The notes beneath the pieces were generated by a model, which saw only the letters and a list, made by a program, of their open reading frames with translations, searched no databases and was not told the origin of the DNA. The translations under genes and the position numbers were made by a program. Shown here in pieces: positions 8,629-18,708 of a stretch of 64,000 bases of DNA (positions within the stretch are counted from its first letter, which is position 1; the number at the start of each line of letters is the position of its first letter). The stretch is from Cyclobacteriaceae bacterium (GTDB taxonomy: Bacteria; Bacteroidota; Bacteroidia; Cytophagales; Cyclobacteriaceae). The stretch spans positions 62,001-126,000 of the forward strand of contig JAIBBC010000004.1 of assembly GCA_019694875.1 (NCBI GenBank), in the 5' to 3' direction.

Positions 8629-9126
8629 ATGAAGACGCTCTATGTTATCCGCCATGCAAAGTCGAGTTGGGACGACCCTTCGCTGGCCGACTTCGACCGG
8701 CCGTTGAATAAGCGCGGCAAACACGATGCTCCAAAAATGGGGAAACGACTGCATCATCGTGAGGTTGTTCCGGATCTTTTGCTTTCAAGCCCGGCTGAGC
8801 GGGCATTCACCACGTGTACCATCCTTGCGGAACAAATCGGCTATCCGCAAAGCAAAATCAAAACCAATCGTAACCTGTATCATGCCGATGACGCCCAGAT
8901 CCTAAGCACGGTTCAGGCACTTGACAATAAGCATAACGTTGTCTGGATTTTTGGGCACAATCCGGGCCTGACTGATTTTGTTAACCTGATTGCAAATGCC
9001 GGCATCGACAACATTCCCACCTGTGGTGTGGTAGCTTGCTCGCTGAACATTTCATCGTGGGATGAAGCCAACGCAAAAAAAGCATCTGTAGTTTTCTTTG
9101 ACTATCCGAAAAAGAAAAAGGATTAG
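8629..9126 (+). CDS. sixA: SixA-type histidine phosphatase
   Basis: 165 residues beginning MKTLYVIRHAKSSWDD. The RHAK tetrad (Arg8, His9) is the phospho-acceptor motif of the histidine phosphatase superfamily, SixA branch; the second histidine is in IFGHNPGLTDF. SixA removes phosphate from phosphohistidine on signalling proteins in E. coli; the target here is unknown. An upstream in-frame extension exists, but the family starts at the ATG chosen. Its stop overlaps the stop of the leftward DUF4421 gene by 4 bp (TTAG). Confidence 0.92.
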   Translation: MKTLYVIRHAKSSWDDPSLADFDRPLNKRGKHDAPKMGKRLHHREVVPDLLLSSPAERAFTTCTILAEQIGYPQSKIKTNRNLYHADDAQILSTVQALDNKHNVVWIFGHNPGLTDFVNLIANAGIDNIPTCGVVACSLNISSWDEANAKKASVVFFDYPKKKKD

Positions 9127-10169
9127 CCGCGATTAAAGAAATCAAAGAAGCGTTTCTTCATAAAACCTTTTTCGCGAAAGCGATATCCTACCAGTAATCT
9201 GAAAACACTGGTTGAATTCTCGAAACGGATATCCTGGAATTTCAGCACGCGCGATTGAACAACAATCCCGGCACCAGTGAAAAACCTGTGCCCGCTGTAG
9301 CCGGTAGCCAAACGTAGTGTATAACTACTATTGAAAATTACATCGTAGTGACCACGGCCATTTTCCGGCCGGTAATAGACCCAGTGATGGGCAGGGCCGA
9401 TTGCAAACGTTCCGTTAAAGAATACCCGCTTCAGAACCAGGTTGTAGGAATAGCCGGGAGCGAGACTGAATGTTGTGTATCGCAAATGAGAAAAATTGGT
9501 GTAGCTGCCGAACTCGGTTTGTTTGTCGGATGAAAGGATAGCGGAATCGGCCGACAGGCTGAATGAATTGATTGTACCGTAAAGGATAAACGATCCGGCA
9601 CTTTTTTTCTGGCGATCAGCATAGTTGTACGATGACCGGATTGAAAACTTGCCATTGTTCCAAACATAAAATGCCGAACCACCCAGGTTGCGCGTTACAA
9701 TATCGGGCCGCAAGGGATAGGATATCCCGGGAGGAATTTTGATGCCTTCGTCATCCTTATAAAATCCGGAATACTTCTGATAGTATAAATCGAGCCCGAA
9801 CGATTTGGTTAGCATGTTGATCTGAAGGTCCGTAGCCTTCGATTCGCCATAAATTGATTTGTCACGAACCGCAATCGGAACAGAGATGGAGACTTCAAAA
9901 CTCAGTTCAAAGAGATAGAACCCTGCACCAAGTTTGAAATCGTTATTTGGATTGAAAACAACGGCAGGTTTTTTTTGATTCTTATCAGAAATACTAAACG
10001 ACAAGGCCCGGTACTTCAGCAACGGCCACACCGAAAAATCGTCCGGAAATTCTTCGATATAAATTGCACGGATTGAATCCCTCCGCTGACGGGCTGCCTT
10101 GTTGTATTGCGAAAAGCACGCGAAGCTCAGCAGTAACAAAAAAAATAAAATGCCGGCCCGCTTGGTCAT
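9123..10169 (-). CDS. DUF4421 exported beta-rich protein
   Basis: 348 residues with a clear signal peptide (GILFFLLLLSFACFSQ) and a long region of alternating aromatic and polar residues, ending in GYRFREKGFMKKRFFDFF. This fits DUF4421, a Bacteroidota family predicted to form an outer-membrane beta barrel. Function is not established. Its start codon shares one base with the stop of hslU (TAATG), so the two are translationally coupled and the order porQ-hslU-DUF4421 is likely one operon. It is the last gene of that run. Confidence 0.82.
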   Translation of the reverse strand: MTKRAGILFFLLLLSFACFSQYNKAARQRRDSIRAIYIEEFPDDFSVWPLLKYRALSFSISDKNQKKPAVVFNPNNDFKLGAGFYLFELSFEVSISVPIAVRDKSIYGESKATDLQINMLTKSFGLDLYYQKYSGFYKDDEGIKIPPGISYPLRPDIVTRNLGGSAFYVWNNGKFSIRSSYNYADRQKKSAGSFILYGTINSFSLSADSAILSSDKQTEFGSYTNFSHLRYTTFSLAPGYSYNLVLKRVFFNGTFAIGPAHHWVYYRPENGRGHYDVIFNSSYTLRLATGYSGHRFFTGAGIVVQSRVLKFQDIRFENSTSVFRLLVGYRFREKGFMKKRFFDFFNRG

Positions 10170-11572
10170 TAAAGAATGTATTCGCTAAGGTCTTTGTTTT
10201 TAACGAGGCCGCTGAGCTTTTGCCTGACCATATCCGCATTGATCGCGATTTTTGCATTCGCCCCGATCTTATCCGGCACATCAAACAAAAATTCATTCAA
10301 TAACTTGCTCATCACGGTGTGCAGTCTGCGGGCACCAATATTCTCAACTTCCGCATTAATCGCGAACGCTGTCTGGGCAATTTCGTGAATGGCATCATCT
10401 GTAAACTCTACCGAAACACCTTCCGCTTCGAACAACGCCTGATACTGGCGCGTCAATGCATTCTTGGGCTCCTTTAGGATGCGCACAAAATCTTCGTGTG
10501 TTAAATTGCTCAACTCCACACGAATCGGGAATCGGCCTTGCAACTCAGGGATCAAGTCAGACGGCTTACTGATATGAAATGCACCTGCTGCCACAAACAA
10601 CACGTGATCGGTTTTAATCACGCCATGTTTCGTGTTTACCGTACTGCCTTCAACAATGGGCAGCAAATCGCGCTGCACACCTTCACGGCTTACGTCAGGG
10701 CCGCCACCACCCTTTCTCGAACCGGATGCAATCTTGTCGATCTCGTCAATAAAAATAATTCCTGCATCTTCCGCTTTGCGGATGGCGATCTCCTTTACTT
10801 CATCCATGTCGATGAGCTTCGAAGCTTCCTCTTCCAGCAAAATAGCTCGAGCCTCGCGAACGGTAACTTTGCGTTTCTTGGGTTTCTTGGGCATCATGCC
10901 TCCGATCATTTCCTGCAGGTTCATCATCGAAACTTCGTCCATCATGCCTGCACCGATCATGCCAATGTTTGAATTGCCGGACGGCTTGATGTGGATGTCG
11001 ATTTTTCTTTCCTCGAGCTCTCCGTTCTTAAGCTTCTCGCGAAACAGCAACCGTGTGCGTTCATTAAGTTCCACATCGCTGGTTGGCGCCTGCTGATTTT
11101 CCTGTTCCTGCTGAGGATTCACAAATCCGGTTTTTGCCGGCTGACGCATGGGCGGTATCAATGCATCGAGAATCATATCTTCAACAATCTGTGCCGCCCG
11201 TTCTTTCACTTCTTCTTTCTTACGTGCCTTCACCATGTTCACGGATTGCTCAACGAGATCACGAACCATACTCTCCACGTCACGACCCACATACCCGACT
11301 TCTGTAAACTTCGAAGCCTCAACCTTTACAAAAGGTGCATCGGCAATTTTAGCAAGCCTGCGTGCGATTTCGGTCTTGCCCACGCCTGTGGCCCCAATCA
11401 TTAAAATATTGTTGGGAATGATTTCATCGCGCATCTCAGACTTCACATTCATTCTTCTCCAGCGGTTGCGCAATGCGATGGCCACATTTCGTTTGGCTTC
11501 ATGCTGCCCGACAATGTACTTATCAAGTTCGGCAACAATTTGTTGAGGCGTCAGATACCCTCCTTCTATCAT
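10169..11572 (-). CDS. hslU: HslU, ATPase subunit of the HslUV protease
   Basis: 467 residues with the HslU pattern: LTPQQIVAELDKYIVGQ at the start, Walker A GATGVGKT (60-67), a long intermediate domain rich in Glu, Lys and Met, Walker B IIFIDEIDKI, and the C-terminal tail PDKIGANAKIAINADMV...DLSEYIL, whose end docks into HslV. The protein unfolds substrates and feeds them to the HslV peptidase. No hslV lies beside it in this window; in many bacteria the two are adjacent. It overlaps porQ by 4 bp (ATGA) and the next gene by one base. Confidence 0.96.
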   Translation of the reverse strand: MIEGGYLTPQQIVAELDKYIVGQHEAKRNVAIALRNRWRRMNVKSEMRDEIIPNNILMIGATGVGKTEIARRLAKIADAPFVKVEASKFTEVGYVGRDVESMVRDLVEQSVNMVKARKKEEVKERAAQIVEDMILDALIPPMRQPAKTGFVNPQQEQENQQAPTSDVELNERTRLLFREKLKNGELEERKIDIHIKPSGNSNIGMIGAGMMDEVSMMNLQEMIGGMMPKKPKKRKVTVREARAILLEEEASKLIDMDEVKEIAIRKAEDAGIIFIDEIDKIASGSRKGGGGPDVSREGVQRDLLPIVEGSTVNTKHGVIKTDHVLFVAAGAFHISKPSDLIPELQGRFPIRVELSNLTHEDFVRILKEPKNALTRQYQALFEAEGVSVEFTDDAIHEIAQTAFAINAEVENIGARRLHTVMSKLLNEFLFDVPDKIGANAKIAINADMVRQKLSGLVKNKDLSEYIL

Positions 11573-12576
11573 AATGTTTTCTTTTTAAATATCATTTTGT
11601 TCAGATCGGCCGCGACCGTAAAACCGTACGAAGCCTGGCTGACGTTGTATCCGGTCCGGCTGATCGCAATATCGAACGCTTTAATTTTAAACGATGCTCC
11701 AAAGGTAATGCCACTGCCATGATTTTCGGTTTTAAGCTCCGTTTGTTTCAAAACGTTGTAGCCGATCAGCACATTTACATTTTTGTGGAATAAAATCTCC
11801 GCTCCGAAGTTAATGTGTTGCATCACTTTACTGATGGTCCCGACATCATCGTCTTCTTCATTCGGATCATCGTACGCATCTCCCGGATTCACTAGGTTGT
11901 AAGCTGTCATGGAAATTCGCAGCGGCATATGCTGCGGCTTGAACGTTACGCCCGCCTGAACATCAAACGGAATTTTAGTTTTGCCTGATTCGGAATAATC
12001 TGAAAGCACAAAGCCAATATTTTTCATCACCAATCCAACGGTCAGGTCGTGGCGCGGATGGCGGAATGTACCGCCTATATCCAAAAGCGCAGCGCTCGAC
12101 CGATAACCCGCAAGGGAAGAAAAAACTCCCTTAAGGTTGACGCCAAGGGTGAACACGCCTATCGTATGACTTTTGGAAACCACCAATGCAGTCTCACCCG
12201 AGTTGAATGAGCCCGTCTCGGAACCCGTTGCATCATATCCCTGAATTTCACCATAGCCTAAATGCTGAACACCGAATGAAATCGTTCCAACAGATTTGAA
12301 GTCGTGTGCATATGCAAACACCGCCTGACCGATATCACCTACATAAAACGTGTATCCGGCAGATGCAAATCCCGCGAGGGAGTCAGTTACCAGTGCCGGG
12401 TTTGAAAAAAAGAAGTTTACATCGCGGTCTGTGAGCGAAACGTTTACCGCACCCAGCCCCGCCATGCGCGCGCTGGAAGGAACGTTCAAAAACTCATACG
12501 AATGCTGACCGCCAAACTGCGCAAGGCATTGAAAGGATATGATGATCCCCGGCAGTATCAGGTAAAGTTTGCGCAC
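11569..12576 (-). CDS. porQ: PorQ-type type IX secretion outer-membrane protein
   Basis: 335 residues: a signal peptide (LYLILPGIIISFQCLAQ), then FGGQHSYEFLNVPSSARMAGLGAVNVS, the hallmark opening of the PorQ/PorV branch of FadL-like barrels, and a long beta-barrel body. PorQ works with PorV, PorU and PorZ in the attachment complex that anchors or releases T9SS cargo at the outer membrane. The start is a GTG, with a promoter-like GATATTGC three bases before it. hslU follows with a 4-bp overlap. A T9SS sorting domain and a PorE-like protein elsewhere in the window support an active T9SS. Confidence 0.88.
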   Translation of the reverse strand: MRKLYLILPGIIISFQCLAQFGGQHSYEFLNVPSSARMAGLGAVNVSLTDRDVNFFFSNPALVTDSLAGFASAGYTFYVGDIGQAVFAYAHDFKSVGTISFGVQHLGYGEIQGYDATGSETGSFNSGETALVVSKSHTIGVFTLGVNLKGVFSSLAGYRSSAALLDIGGTFRHPRHDLTVGLVMKNIGFVLSDYSESGKTKIPFDVQAGVTFKPQHMPLRISMTAYNLVNPGDAYDDPNEEDDDVGTISKVMQHINFGAEILFHKNVNVLIGYNVLKQTELKTENHGSGITFGASFKIKAFDIAISRTGYNVSQASYGFTVAADLNKMIFKKKTL

Positions 12577-12610
12577 GCTGCAATATCGGCTAATTACGCC
12601 TCAGAGGCAA

Positions 12611-15073
12611 TTAGTTAAGCAACGGCTGCCGCACATCGGTAAGTGTGAATGTCACAGGATTTTTAACGCGATCTTTCAGCAACGCGATCTTCAGCACCTC
12701 CCCGACAGATTCCACATAATAGAACGTGAGTCCTTTAATATAGTGCGGCTCGATCTCTTCGATGTCGCGCTGGTTCTTCTTACTGAGGATAATTTCCTTA
12801 ATTCCGCTTCTCTTCGCTGCCAGAATTTTTTCTTTGATTCCGCCTACAGGCAATACTTTCCCGCGAAGCGTGATCTCACCTGTCATCGCCAGCTTCGATT
12901 TAACTTTTCTTTGCGTATAAATGGATGCCAGTGAAGTAAGCATCGTTATCCCCGCAGAGGGTCCGTCTTTTGGGACAGCACCTGCCGGTACGTGGATGTG
13001 CAAATCATATTGCTGAAAAACACGATGATCAATACCAAGCTCTTCCGCATTGGCTTTCAGGTACGATAATGCGGCTACCGCAGATTCTTTCATCACGTCA
13101 CCAAGTTGACCGGAGATGGTAAGATTTCCTTTGCCTTTGTTAAGGCTCGACTCAACAAATAAGATCTCACCACCAACCTGTGTCCACGCCAGGCCGGTTA
13201 CAACACCCGCAACATCATTGCCTTGGTACAGCTCCTCATCAAATACTTCTGCTCCCAGCACTTTGCGTACAGTTTCTTCCGTGATTTCCTTTTCGTACGG
13301 TTCTTCCATTGCCAGCGATTTAGCTATGTTACGAACCACAGTTCCGATTTTTCGCTCCAGGCTCCTAACACCCGACTCACGGGTATAACTTTCGATAATC
13401 TTGGCGATCGCCTTTTTCGAAAACTTTACGTCCGAAGTTTTCAATCCGTGTTCTTTCAATTGTTTCGGAACAAGGTGCCGGACGGCAATTTCGATTTTTT
13501 CTTCCTGCGTGTATCCGCTGATCTCGATGATTTCCATGCGATCGCGCAATGCAGGATGAATGGTATCAAGTGAGTTCGCAGTGGCTATAAACAGAATCTT
13601 AGACAGATCGTACTCTACTTCCAGAAAGTTGTCGCCAAACGTGCTGTTTTGTTCCGGGTCTAACACTTCCAGTAAAGCCGATGACGGATCACCGCGGAAG
13701 TCGGAACGGACCTTATCAATCTCGTCAAGAATGAAAACCGGATTTGACGACTGTGTCTTCTTAATATTCTGGAGGATTTTTCCAGGCATTGCTCCCACAT
13801 ACGTTTTGCGATGGCCGCGGATTTCCGCTTCATCATGAACACCACCCAGCGACATGCGTACGTATTTGCGATTCAGTGCCTTGGCAATGGAACGGCCTAA
13901 CGATGTTTTACCAACACCCGGAGGACCATACAGGCACAGGATCGGACCCTTCATGTCCTGCTTCAGTTTCAGCACTGCGAGGTATTCCAGAATGCGCGTC
14001 TTCACCTTCGTTAAACCGAAATGATCCTTATCGAGCACACGTTTGGCATTCTGCAGATCGAAGTTGTCTTCCGTAAATTCATTCCACGGAAGATCGAGCA
14101 TGAACTCGACATAATTCATCGCTACAGGATATTCCGCTGACGCGGGATTAACACGCATCAGTTTATCAAGCTCCTTATTAAAGTGGGCTGCAGTTTCTTT
14201 CGACCATTTCTTCTGCTCGCCACGCTTGCGAAGTTGTTCTACTTCTTTATCAGGTGTATCGTATCCAAGCTCGTCCTGCAACACCCGAATTTGCTGACGC
14301 AAAAAGTAGTCACGCTGCTGCTGATCAATGTCGGTATGTACTTTCTTCTGAATCTCGCTTTTGATCTCAAGCATCTGCACCTCCTTCAGCATGTACTGAA
14401 GCAACAAAGTACCGCGCTCGCTGATGTTTTCTGTTTCCAGGATTTTCTGCTTCTCGGCTACCTCCACGTTCAAGTTTGAGGACAGGAAGTGCACGAGGAA
14501 TTGCATGCTTTGAATATTATCAAGCGCCACATGTGCTTCCTGCGGAATTTCCGGATTCAACCGTAAAATTTTAGAAGCTGCATCGCGCAACGACTGCGAC
14601 AGCGCTTTTGATTCTTTACTCTTCAGATCGAATGGCGGATCAACGAGTAAATTAATGCGCGCTGTTAAGTAAGGTTCCTCCTGAACAAATTCAGTAATAG
14701 AGAAGCGGTTCTTTCCCTGGATGATGATAGTTGTATTACCATCGGGAAGCACCAGCATTTTAATGATGCGGGCTACCGTTCCGGTTTTATATAAGTCTTC
14801 AATGCCCGGTTCTTCCGATGCATTCTTTTGTGCTACCACACCAATGATGCGATTACCCTGATAAGCCTTCTTGACAAGACGAATTGATTTTTGCCGGCCT
14901 ACGGTAATAGGAATAACCACTCCGGGAAACAGCACAGTATTTTTTATTGGCAGAATAGAAAGTTCTTCCGGCAGGTCTTCTGCCTTCAGATCGCTGTCCT
15001 GTTCAGGGTTGATCATCTGAATCAGGTCATCGGCTTCTTCTCTGGCCATATAAAGCGGTTGCGATTTAAACAT
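12611..15073 (-). CDS. lon: ATP-dependent protease Lon
   Basis: About 820 residues with the three Lon parts: the N-terminal substrate domain ([19 protein letters not shown] type), the AAA+ module (Walker [11 protein letters not shown], Walker [10 protein letters not shown]) and the C-terminal peptidase with the catalytic Ser in PKDGPSAG and Lys in GGIKEK. Lon degrades misfolded and regulatory proteins in the cytoplasm. Start choice is uncertain: a GTG at 15094, an ATG at 15073 (MFKSQPLYM) and an ATG at 15049 (MAREEADDL) are in frame; I took 15073. A small palindrome TGCCATAATGGCA lies just upstream of that ATG. Confidence 0.96.
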   Translation of the reverse strand: MFKSQPLYMAREEADDLIQMINPEQDSDLKAEDLPEELSILPIKNTVLFPGVVIPITVGRQKSIRLVKKAYQGNRIIGVVAQKNASEEPGIEDLYKTGTVARIIKMLVLPDGNTTIIIQGKNRFSITEFVQEEPYLTARINLLVDPPFDLKSKESKALSQSLRDAASKILRLNPEIPQEAHVALDNIQSMQFLVHFLSSNLNVEVAEKQKILETENISERGTLLLQYMLKEVQMLEIKSEIQKKVHTDIDQQQRDYFLRQQIRVLQDELGYDTPDKEVEQLRKRGEQKKWSKETAAHFNKELDKLMRVNPASAEYPVAMNYVEFMLDLPWNEFTEDNFDLQNAKRVLDKDHFGLTKVKTRILEYLAVLKLKQDMKGPILCLYGPPGVGKTSLGRSIAKALNRKYVRMSLGGVHDEAEIRGHRKTYVGAMPGKILQNIKKTQSSNPVFILDEIDKVRSDFRGDPSSALLEVLDPEQNSTFGDNFLEVEYDLSKILFIATANSLDTIHPALRDRMEIIEISGYTQEEKIEIAVRHLVPKQLKEHGLKTSDVKFSKKAIAKIIESYTRESGVRSLERKIGTVVRNIAKSLAMEEPYEKEITEETVRKVLGAEVFDEELYQGNDVAGVVTGLAWTQVGGEILFVESSLNKGKGNLTISGQLGDVMKESAVAALSYLKANAEELGIDHRVFQQYDLHIHVPAGAVPKDGPSAGITMLTSLASIYTQRKVKSKLAMTGEITLRGKVLPVGGIKEKILAAKRSGIKEIILSKKNQRDIEEIEPHYIKGLTFYYVESVGEVLKIALLKDRVKNPVTFTLTDVRQPLLN

Positions 15074-15243
15074 AGAAAAATGCCATAATGGCACGCTAGG
15101 GAGCTAATTTAACGTTAAAACTTATTGGTAGCCTAACCGGACAATACTGGTGCCAGAACAACCCTGCCCGCTAACCGGCAGGTTGTAAAAGAAGTGAAAT
15201 TGTCTCAACTTTAATTCACACATATTTTTTACGAACCCGTTTT

Positions 15244-17220
15244 GTGTTGAAAAGCCATTTTTTTGCCTGTTTAGTCGTTGTTTTCGTCTTTGTGTGCGTG
15301 AATGTTGTCGCACAAAAGCCTGATAAAAAATTTAAAAAGGGTGGTGTAGTGTCAGTAAATGATAGCCTGACAACTTTTAGTCAGTCTGACATCTTTACGT
15401 TTCCGAACGTGAATAAAATTCCATTTTACCGAGATCAGAAACAGTATAACTATTTGCGGCAACTGGAAGCTTCGTATGCTGATCGTGAACAGTACCGCGA
15501 CCTGAGAAAATATGTAGCCAGCTTTGGCATTGAAAATTTTTCTAAGAATACGCTGATGCTCTGGCAGCTCGCCAAGCTGTCTCAAAAATTTGGCCCGGCC
15601 GGTGAAAGTATTTTGTTGTATAAGCTGGTATTGAAACATCATCGCGAAGACGTTGACGGAAAAAGTGTTCAGTACGAGTATGATACACTTATCCGCAATG
15701 AGAGAGATTATTACGTTCCGTTAAAACAATATTATGATCTCGTTGAATACCGCAAAGAAATCGATACCCTCAGGCCGCCTCAGGGCGTACTCATTAATAT
15801 GGGGCAAACGATTAACTCTTTGAAAGCCGATTACGCCCCTACCATCGGAAACGTGGACACCTTGCTGCTGTTTTCTTCGAAGCGGAATGCACACAATGTC
15901 TCTTTCGATCGCACGTATGATGAAGATTTATTTTACAGCGTTCGCGATATGGGTGTTTGGCTTGACGCAAAAGAATTTAAAAACATCAACACCAGCTATA
16001 ACGAAGGCTCGGCATCCCTGAGCCAGGATGGCAAGTATTTGTATTTCGCACGTTGTAATTCGCCCGATTCGTATGGCAGTTGCGATATTTTTGTTGCAGA
16101 GAACCTGGGAGAAAAAGGCTGGGGAAATGTGCGTAACCTCGGCAAAAGCATTAACTCCACTGCGTGGGATTCACATCCTTCGTTGTCGCATTCCGGAGAT
16201 ACGATATTCTTTACGTCCGATCGGCTGGGGGGCTTTGGCCTTGCAGACATTTACTATTCCATAAAAGATGCGCAGGGCAACTGGCAACCTGCAAAGAACA
16301 TTGGGCCGATCATTAACACACGCAACAACGATGTGAGCCCATTCTTCCATCATAAGTTTAACGTGCTATACTTCAGTTCGAACGGTCAGCCCCTGACATT
16401 CGGCAACTTCGATATTTACAAATCGTATCTGCATGGCAGCATGTGGGAAGAACCGAAGAACATTGGTCCGCTGGTGAATGGCGAGGGCAGCGAATATTAC
16501 TTCACCATCGACTCCGAATCAGAAGAGATCTACTATGCGCGTTCAGAAAGTGATCCAAACGATCTTGATTTGCACTCTTTCCCGGTGCCGATGGAAGCTC
16601 ATCCGGAAGCTGTTATAACCTTGAAGGGAACGTTAAAAGACGCTGCCACGGGAAATCCGATGAAGGGTATCGTTTCTATTATTGACCTCGAAGAGGGTAT
16701 TGAAGTTGCACCCAAATTTCTCCGGCCAGACGGCAGCTACGATTTCAGTCTGATCAACAAGAGAAAGTATTTACTGATCATTCAGGGTGATGATTTTTTC
16801 AGGATCGAAGAAATATTTTTTCTGGATGGAGATATGCAGCTCGACCGCACAGTTGAAAAGATCGAGCCTAAGCTTGCATTCAAGTCGCTGGAGTTTGAAA
16901 ATGGCAAATCTGATATTCTGGAAGCAATGCATCAGGACCTTGACCGGATTGCAAACTTTTTGATTGATCACCCGAAGTACAGTTTGAATATTTCCGGCCA
17001 TACCGATTCGCAGGGAAACAAAGATTCGAATCACAGATTGTCGCAGGCGCGTGCCGATGCCATCAAAGCTTATCTGGTTGAACAGTTTAAGATCGATGCC
17101 GATCGGATTAACGCACACGGCTATGGAAGCGAGAAGCCTTTAGTGGAAGAAAAGACAGAGGAAGATAAGCGGCTGAACCGCAGAGTCGAATTTGAAATTC
17201 TGCACAATGATGCCGATTGA
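15244..17220 (+). CDS. OmpA-family protein with PD40 propeller, PorE-like
   Basis: 658 residues in this order: signal peptide (to about residue 23, VNVVAQ), a helical region to about 190, a PD40/WD40-like propeller with repeats such as GSASLSQDGKYLYFARC and SHPSLSHSGDTIFFTSDR (about 235-455), a short carboxypeptidase-regulatory-like beta domain (ITLKGTLKDAATGNPMKG), and a C-terminal OmpA peptidoglycan-binding domain (ISGHTDSQGN...LSQARADAIKAYL...GYGSEKP...NRRVEF). The architecture and length match PorE of the T9SS, but related PD40-OmpA proteins with other roles exist. The start is a GTG at 15244, or a TTG one codon later. Confidence 0.82.
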   Translation: MLKSHFFACLVVVFVFVCVNVVAQKPDKKFKKGGVVSVNDSLTTFSQSDIFTFPNVNKIPFYRDQKQYNYLRQLEASYADREQYRDLRKYVASFGIENFSKNTLMLWQLAKLSQKFGPAGESILLYKLVLKHHREDVDGKSVQYEYDTLIRNERDYYVPLKQYYDLVEYRKEIDTLRPPQGVLINMGQTINSLKADYAPTIGNVDTLLLFSSKRNAHNVSFDRTYDEDLFYSVRDMGVWLDAKEFKNINTSYNEGSASLSQDGKYLYFARCNSPDSYGSCDIFVAENLGEKGWGNVRNLGKSINSTAWDSHPSLSHSGDTIFFTSDRLGGFGLADIYYSIKDAQGNWQPAKNIGPIINTRNNDVSPFFHHKFNVLYFSSNGQPLTFGNFDIYKSYLHGSMWEEPKNIGPLVNGEGSEYYFTIDSESEEIYYARSESDPNDLDLHSFPVPMEAHPEAVITLKGTLKDAATGNPMKGIVSIIDLEEGIEVAPKFLRPDGSYDFSLINKRKYLLIIQGDDFFRIEEIFFLDGDMQLDRTVEKIEPKLAFKSLEFENGKSDILEAMHQDLDRIANFLIDHPKYSLNISGHTDSQGNKDSNHRLSQARADAIKAYLVEQFKIDADRINAHGYGSEKPLVEEKTEEDKRLNRRVEFEILHNDAD

Positions 17221-17254
17221 CAATTGGGGATTCCAATAGCTTTATTCATCAAAA

Positions 17255-17281
17255 AAAAAGCCCTGATTAACAGGGCTTTTT
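17255..17281. terminator. Bidirectional intrinsic terminator
   Basis: Perfect stem AAAAAGCCCTG / CAGGGCTTTTT with loop ATTAA, between the convergent PorE-like gene and rseP. Both sides carry the A/T tract needed for termination in either direction. Confidence 0.9.
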
Positions 17282-17301
17282 AGTAAGTACAACTCCATCT
17301 C

Positions 17302-18708
17302 TTAATGAAAGAGTTTTGCGATATCGTTATAGAAGACAAACACCATCAGCACAATCAGAATCGCGAAACCGATCTTCAGCGATGTTTCAAAGAATTTCTC
17401 CGATGGCTCACGGCCGGTAATCATTTCGTACAACAGGAACATCACATATCCGCCATCCAGTGCAGGAATCGGCAACAGGTTCATAAACGCCAACACCATT
17501 GATAACAAGCCTGTCATGCTCCAGAACCGAACCCAATCCCAGTTGCCGCCATACGCTTTGGCGATACCAATGGGCCCGGAAAGTGAATTCTTCAGTGATA
17601 TCTGTCCGGAGAAAATTTTCTTGAAAGCCTTCAGCTGAGTCACAATCACTCCGAAGGCACGTCCTGCACCGAGTCCAAGCGATTGTCCGAAGCTATATTT
17701 CACTACTGACAGCTCCTTTTCATCAATGCCTTTCGGCAGATATCCGATCATGTAGTGATTCCTGAAATCTTTGTTGAATGCCAGAACTTCTTCACCGCGT
17801 TTGATCTTGATGGAAATAGAATCACGTTTCTTATCACGAACAGCTTTTAAAACTTCATCCTGGAATTGAATCGGATGACCGTTTACTTCAATCACGCGAT
17901 CGCCCGGTTGAAGGCCAATCTGACCGGCAATGGTCTGCATTTCATTCCCCACGGATTCATGTTTGACAGAATCATAGGCCTTGAACTTCTCCTCGATTTT
18001 ACCAACCACCGGTTCAATGCGGGGCCCGATAAAATTCAGTGAAGCATCTTTCGAATTAAAGTTTTCGATGAAGTCAGACGGAATTGCAACCTTAACCTGT
18101 TCGCCATTGCGCTCAACCGTATAATAAGAGTCCTGTGCGAGTAATGCATCGGGTTGCGAAACTTCCGAGAAGTCATCGAACGACTTTCCGTTTATAGCGA
18201 TAATCTTATCACCGGTTTGTAACCCGATTTTACGGCCGAGTTCGCGGGCTTCAATACCGCCATGCGTGTTTACATATTTGGTTGGGATGTACGTATCGCC
18301 AACAAAATAGGTCAGGCAAATAAAAATGATGATGCCGACAATCACATTCACAATGATGCCACCCAGCATCACGATCAAACGCTGCCAGGCCGGCTTCGAA
18401 CGAAACTCCCAGGGCTGAGGCGCAGTTTTCATCTGCTCTTTGTCCATGCTCTCATCCACCATGCCGGCAATCTTCACGTAGCCGCCAAGCGGAAACCAAC
18501 CCACTCCGAATTCCGTGTCGCCCTTTTTGTATTTGATAAGCGAGAAGTTGGCCACATTCGCCAGCGGGAAAAGGAAATCGAAGAACAGGTAAAATTTTTC
18601 AACACGTATATCAAACATGCGGGCCGCGATAAAATGACCCCACTCGTGTACAGCAATCAAAATAGAAAGGCTCAGCAGAAGCTGGGCCGTCATAATAAAT
18701 CCTTCCAT
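17302..18708 (-). CDS. rseP: RIP metalloprotease RseP (site-2 protease family)
   Basis: 468 residues. The zinc-binding HEWGH (His21, Glu22, His25) lies in the first membrane helix, and the second catalytic site LDGG is in PIPALDGGYVMF near the end. Two PDZ-like domains lie between, visible as GLQTGDKIIAINGKSF and GLQPGDRVIEVNGHPI. It cleaves membrane-embedded anti-sigma factors and remnant signal peptides within the inner membrane. The start ATG shares its A with the dxr stop (TGATG), so the two are translationally coupled, as in many bacteria where dxr and rseP are neighbours. Confidence 0.95.
   Translation of the reverse strand: MEGFIMTAQLLLSLSILIAVHEWGHFIAARMFDIRVEKFYLFFDFLFPLANVANFSLIKYKKGDTEFGVGWFPLGGYVKIAGMVDESMDKEQMKTAPQPWEFRSKPAWQRLIVMLGGIIVNVIVGIIIFICLTYFVGDTYIPTKYVNTHGGIEARELGRKIGLQTGDKIIAINGKSFDDFSEVSQPDALLAQDSYYTVERNGEQVKVAIPSDFIENFNSKDASLNFIGPRIEPVVGKIEEKFKAYDSVKHESVGNEMQTIAGQIGLQPGDRVIEVNGHPIQFQDEVLKAVRDKKRDSISIKIKRGEEVLAFNKDFRNHYMIGYLPKGIDEKELSVVKYSFGQSLGLGAGRAFGVIVTQLKAFKKIFSGQISLKNSLSGPIGIAKAYGGNWDWVRFWSMTGLLSMVLAFMNLLPIPALDGGYVMFLLYEMITGREPSEKFFETSLKIGFAILIVLMVFVFYNDIAKLFH

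Noticed and set aside
10632-11096. Rightward frame of 154 codons opposite hslU
   Set aside because: It lies wholly antisense to the well-conserved hslU and its composition (Ser/Ile/Phe-rich) is that of a shadow frame.
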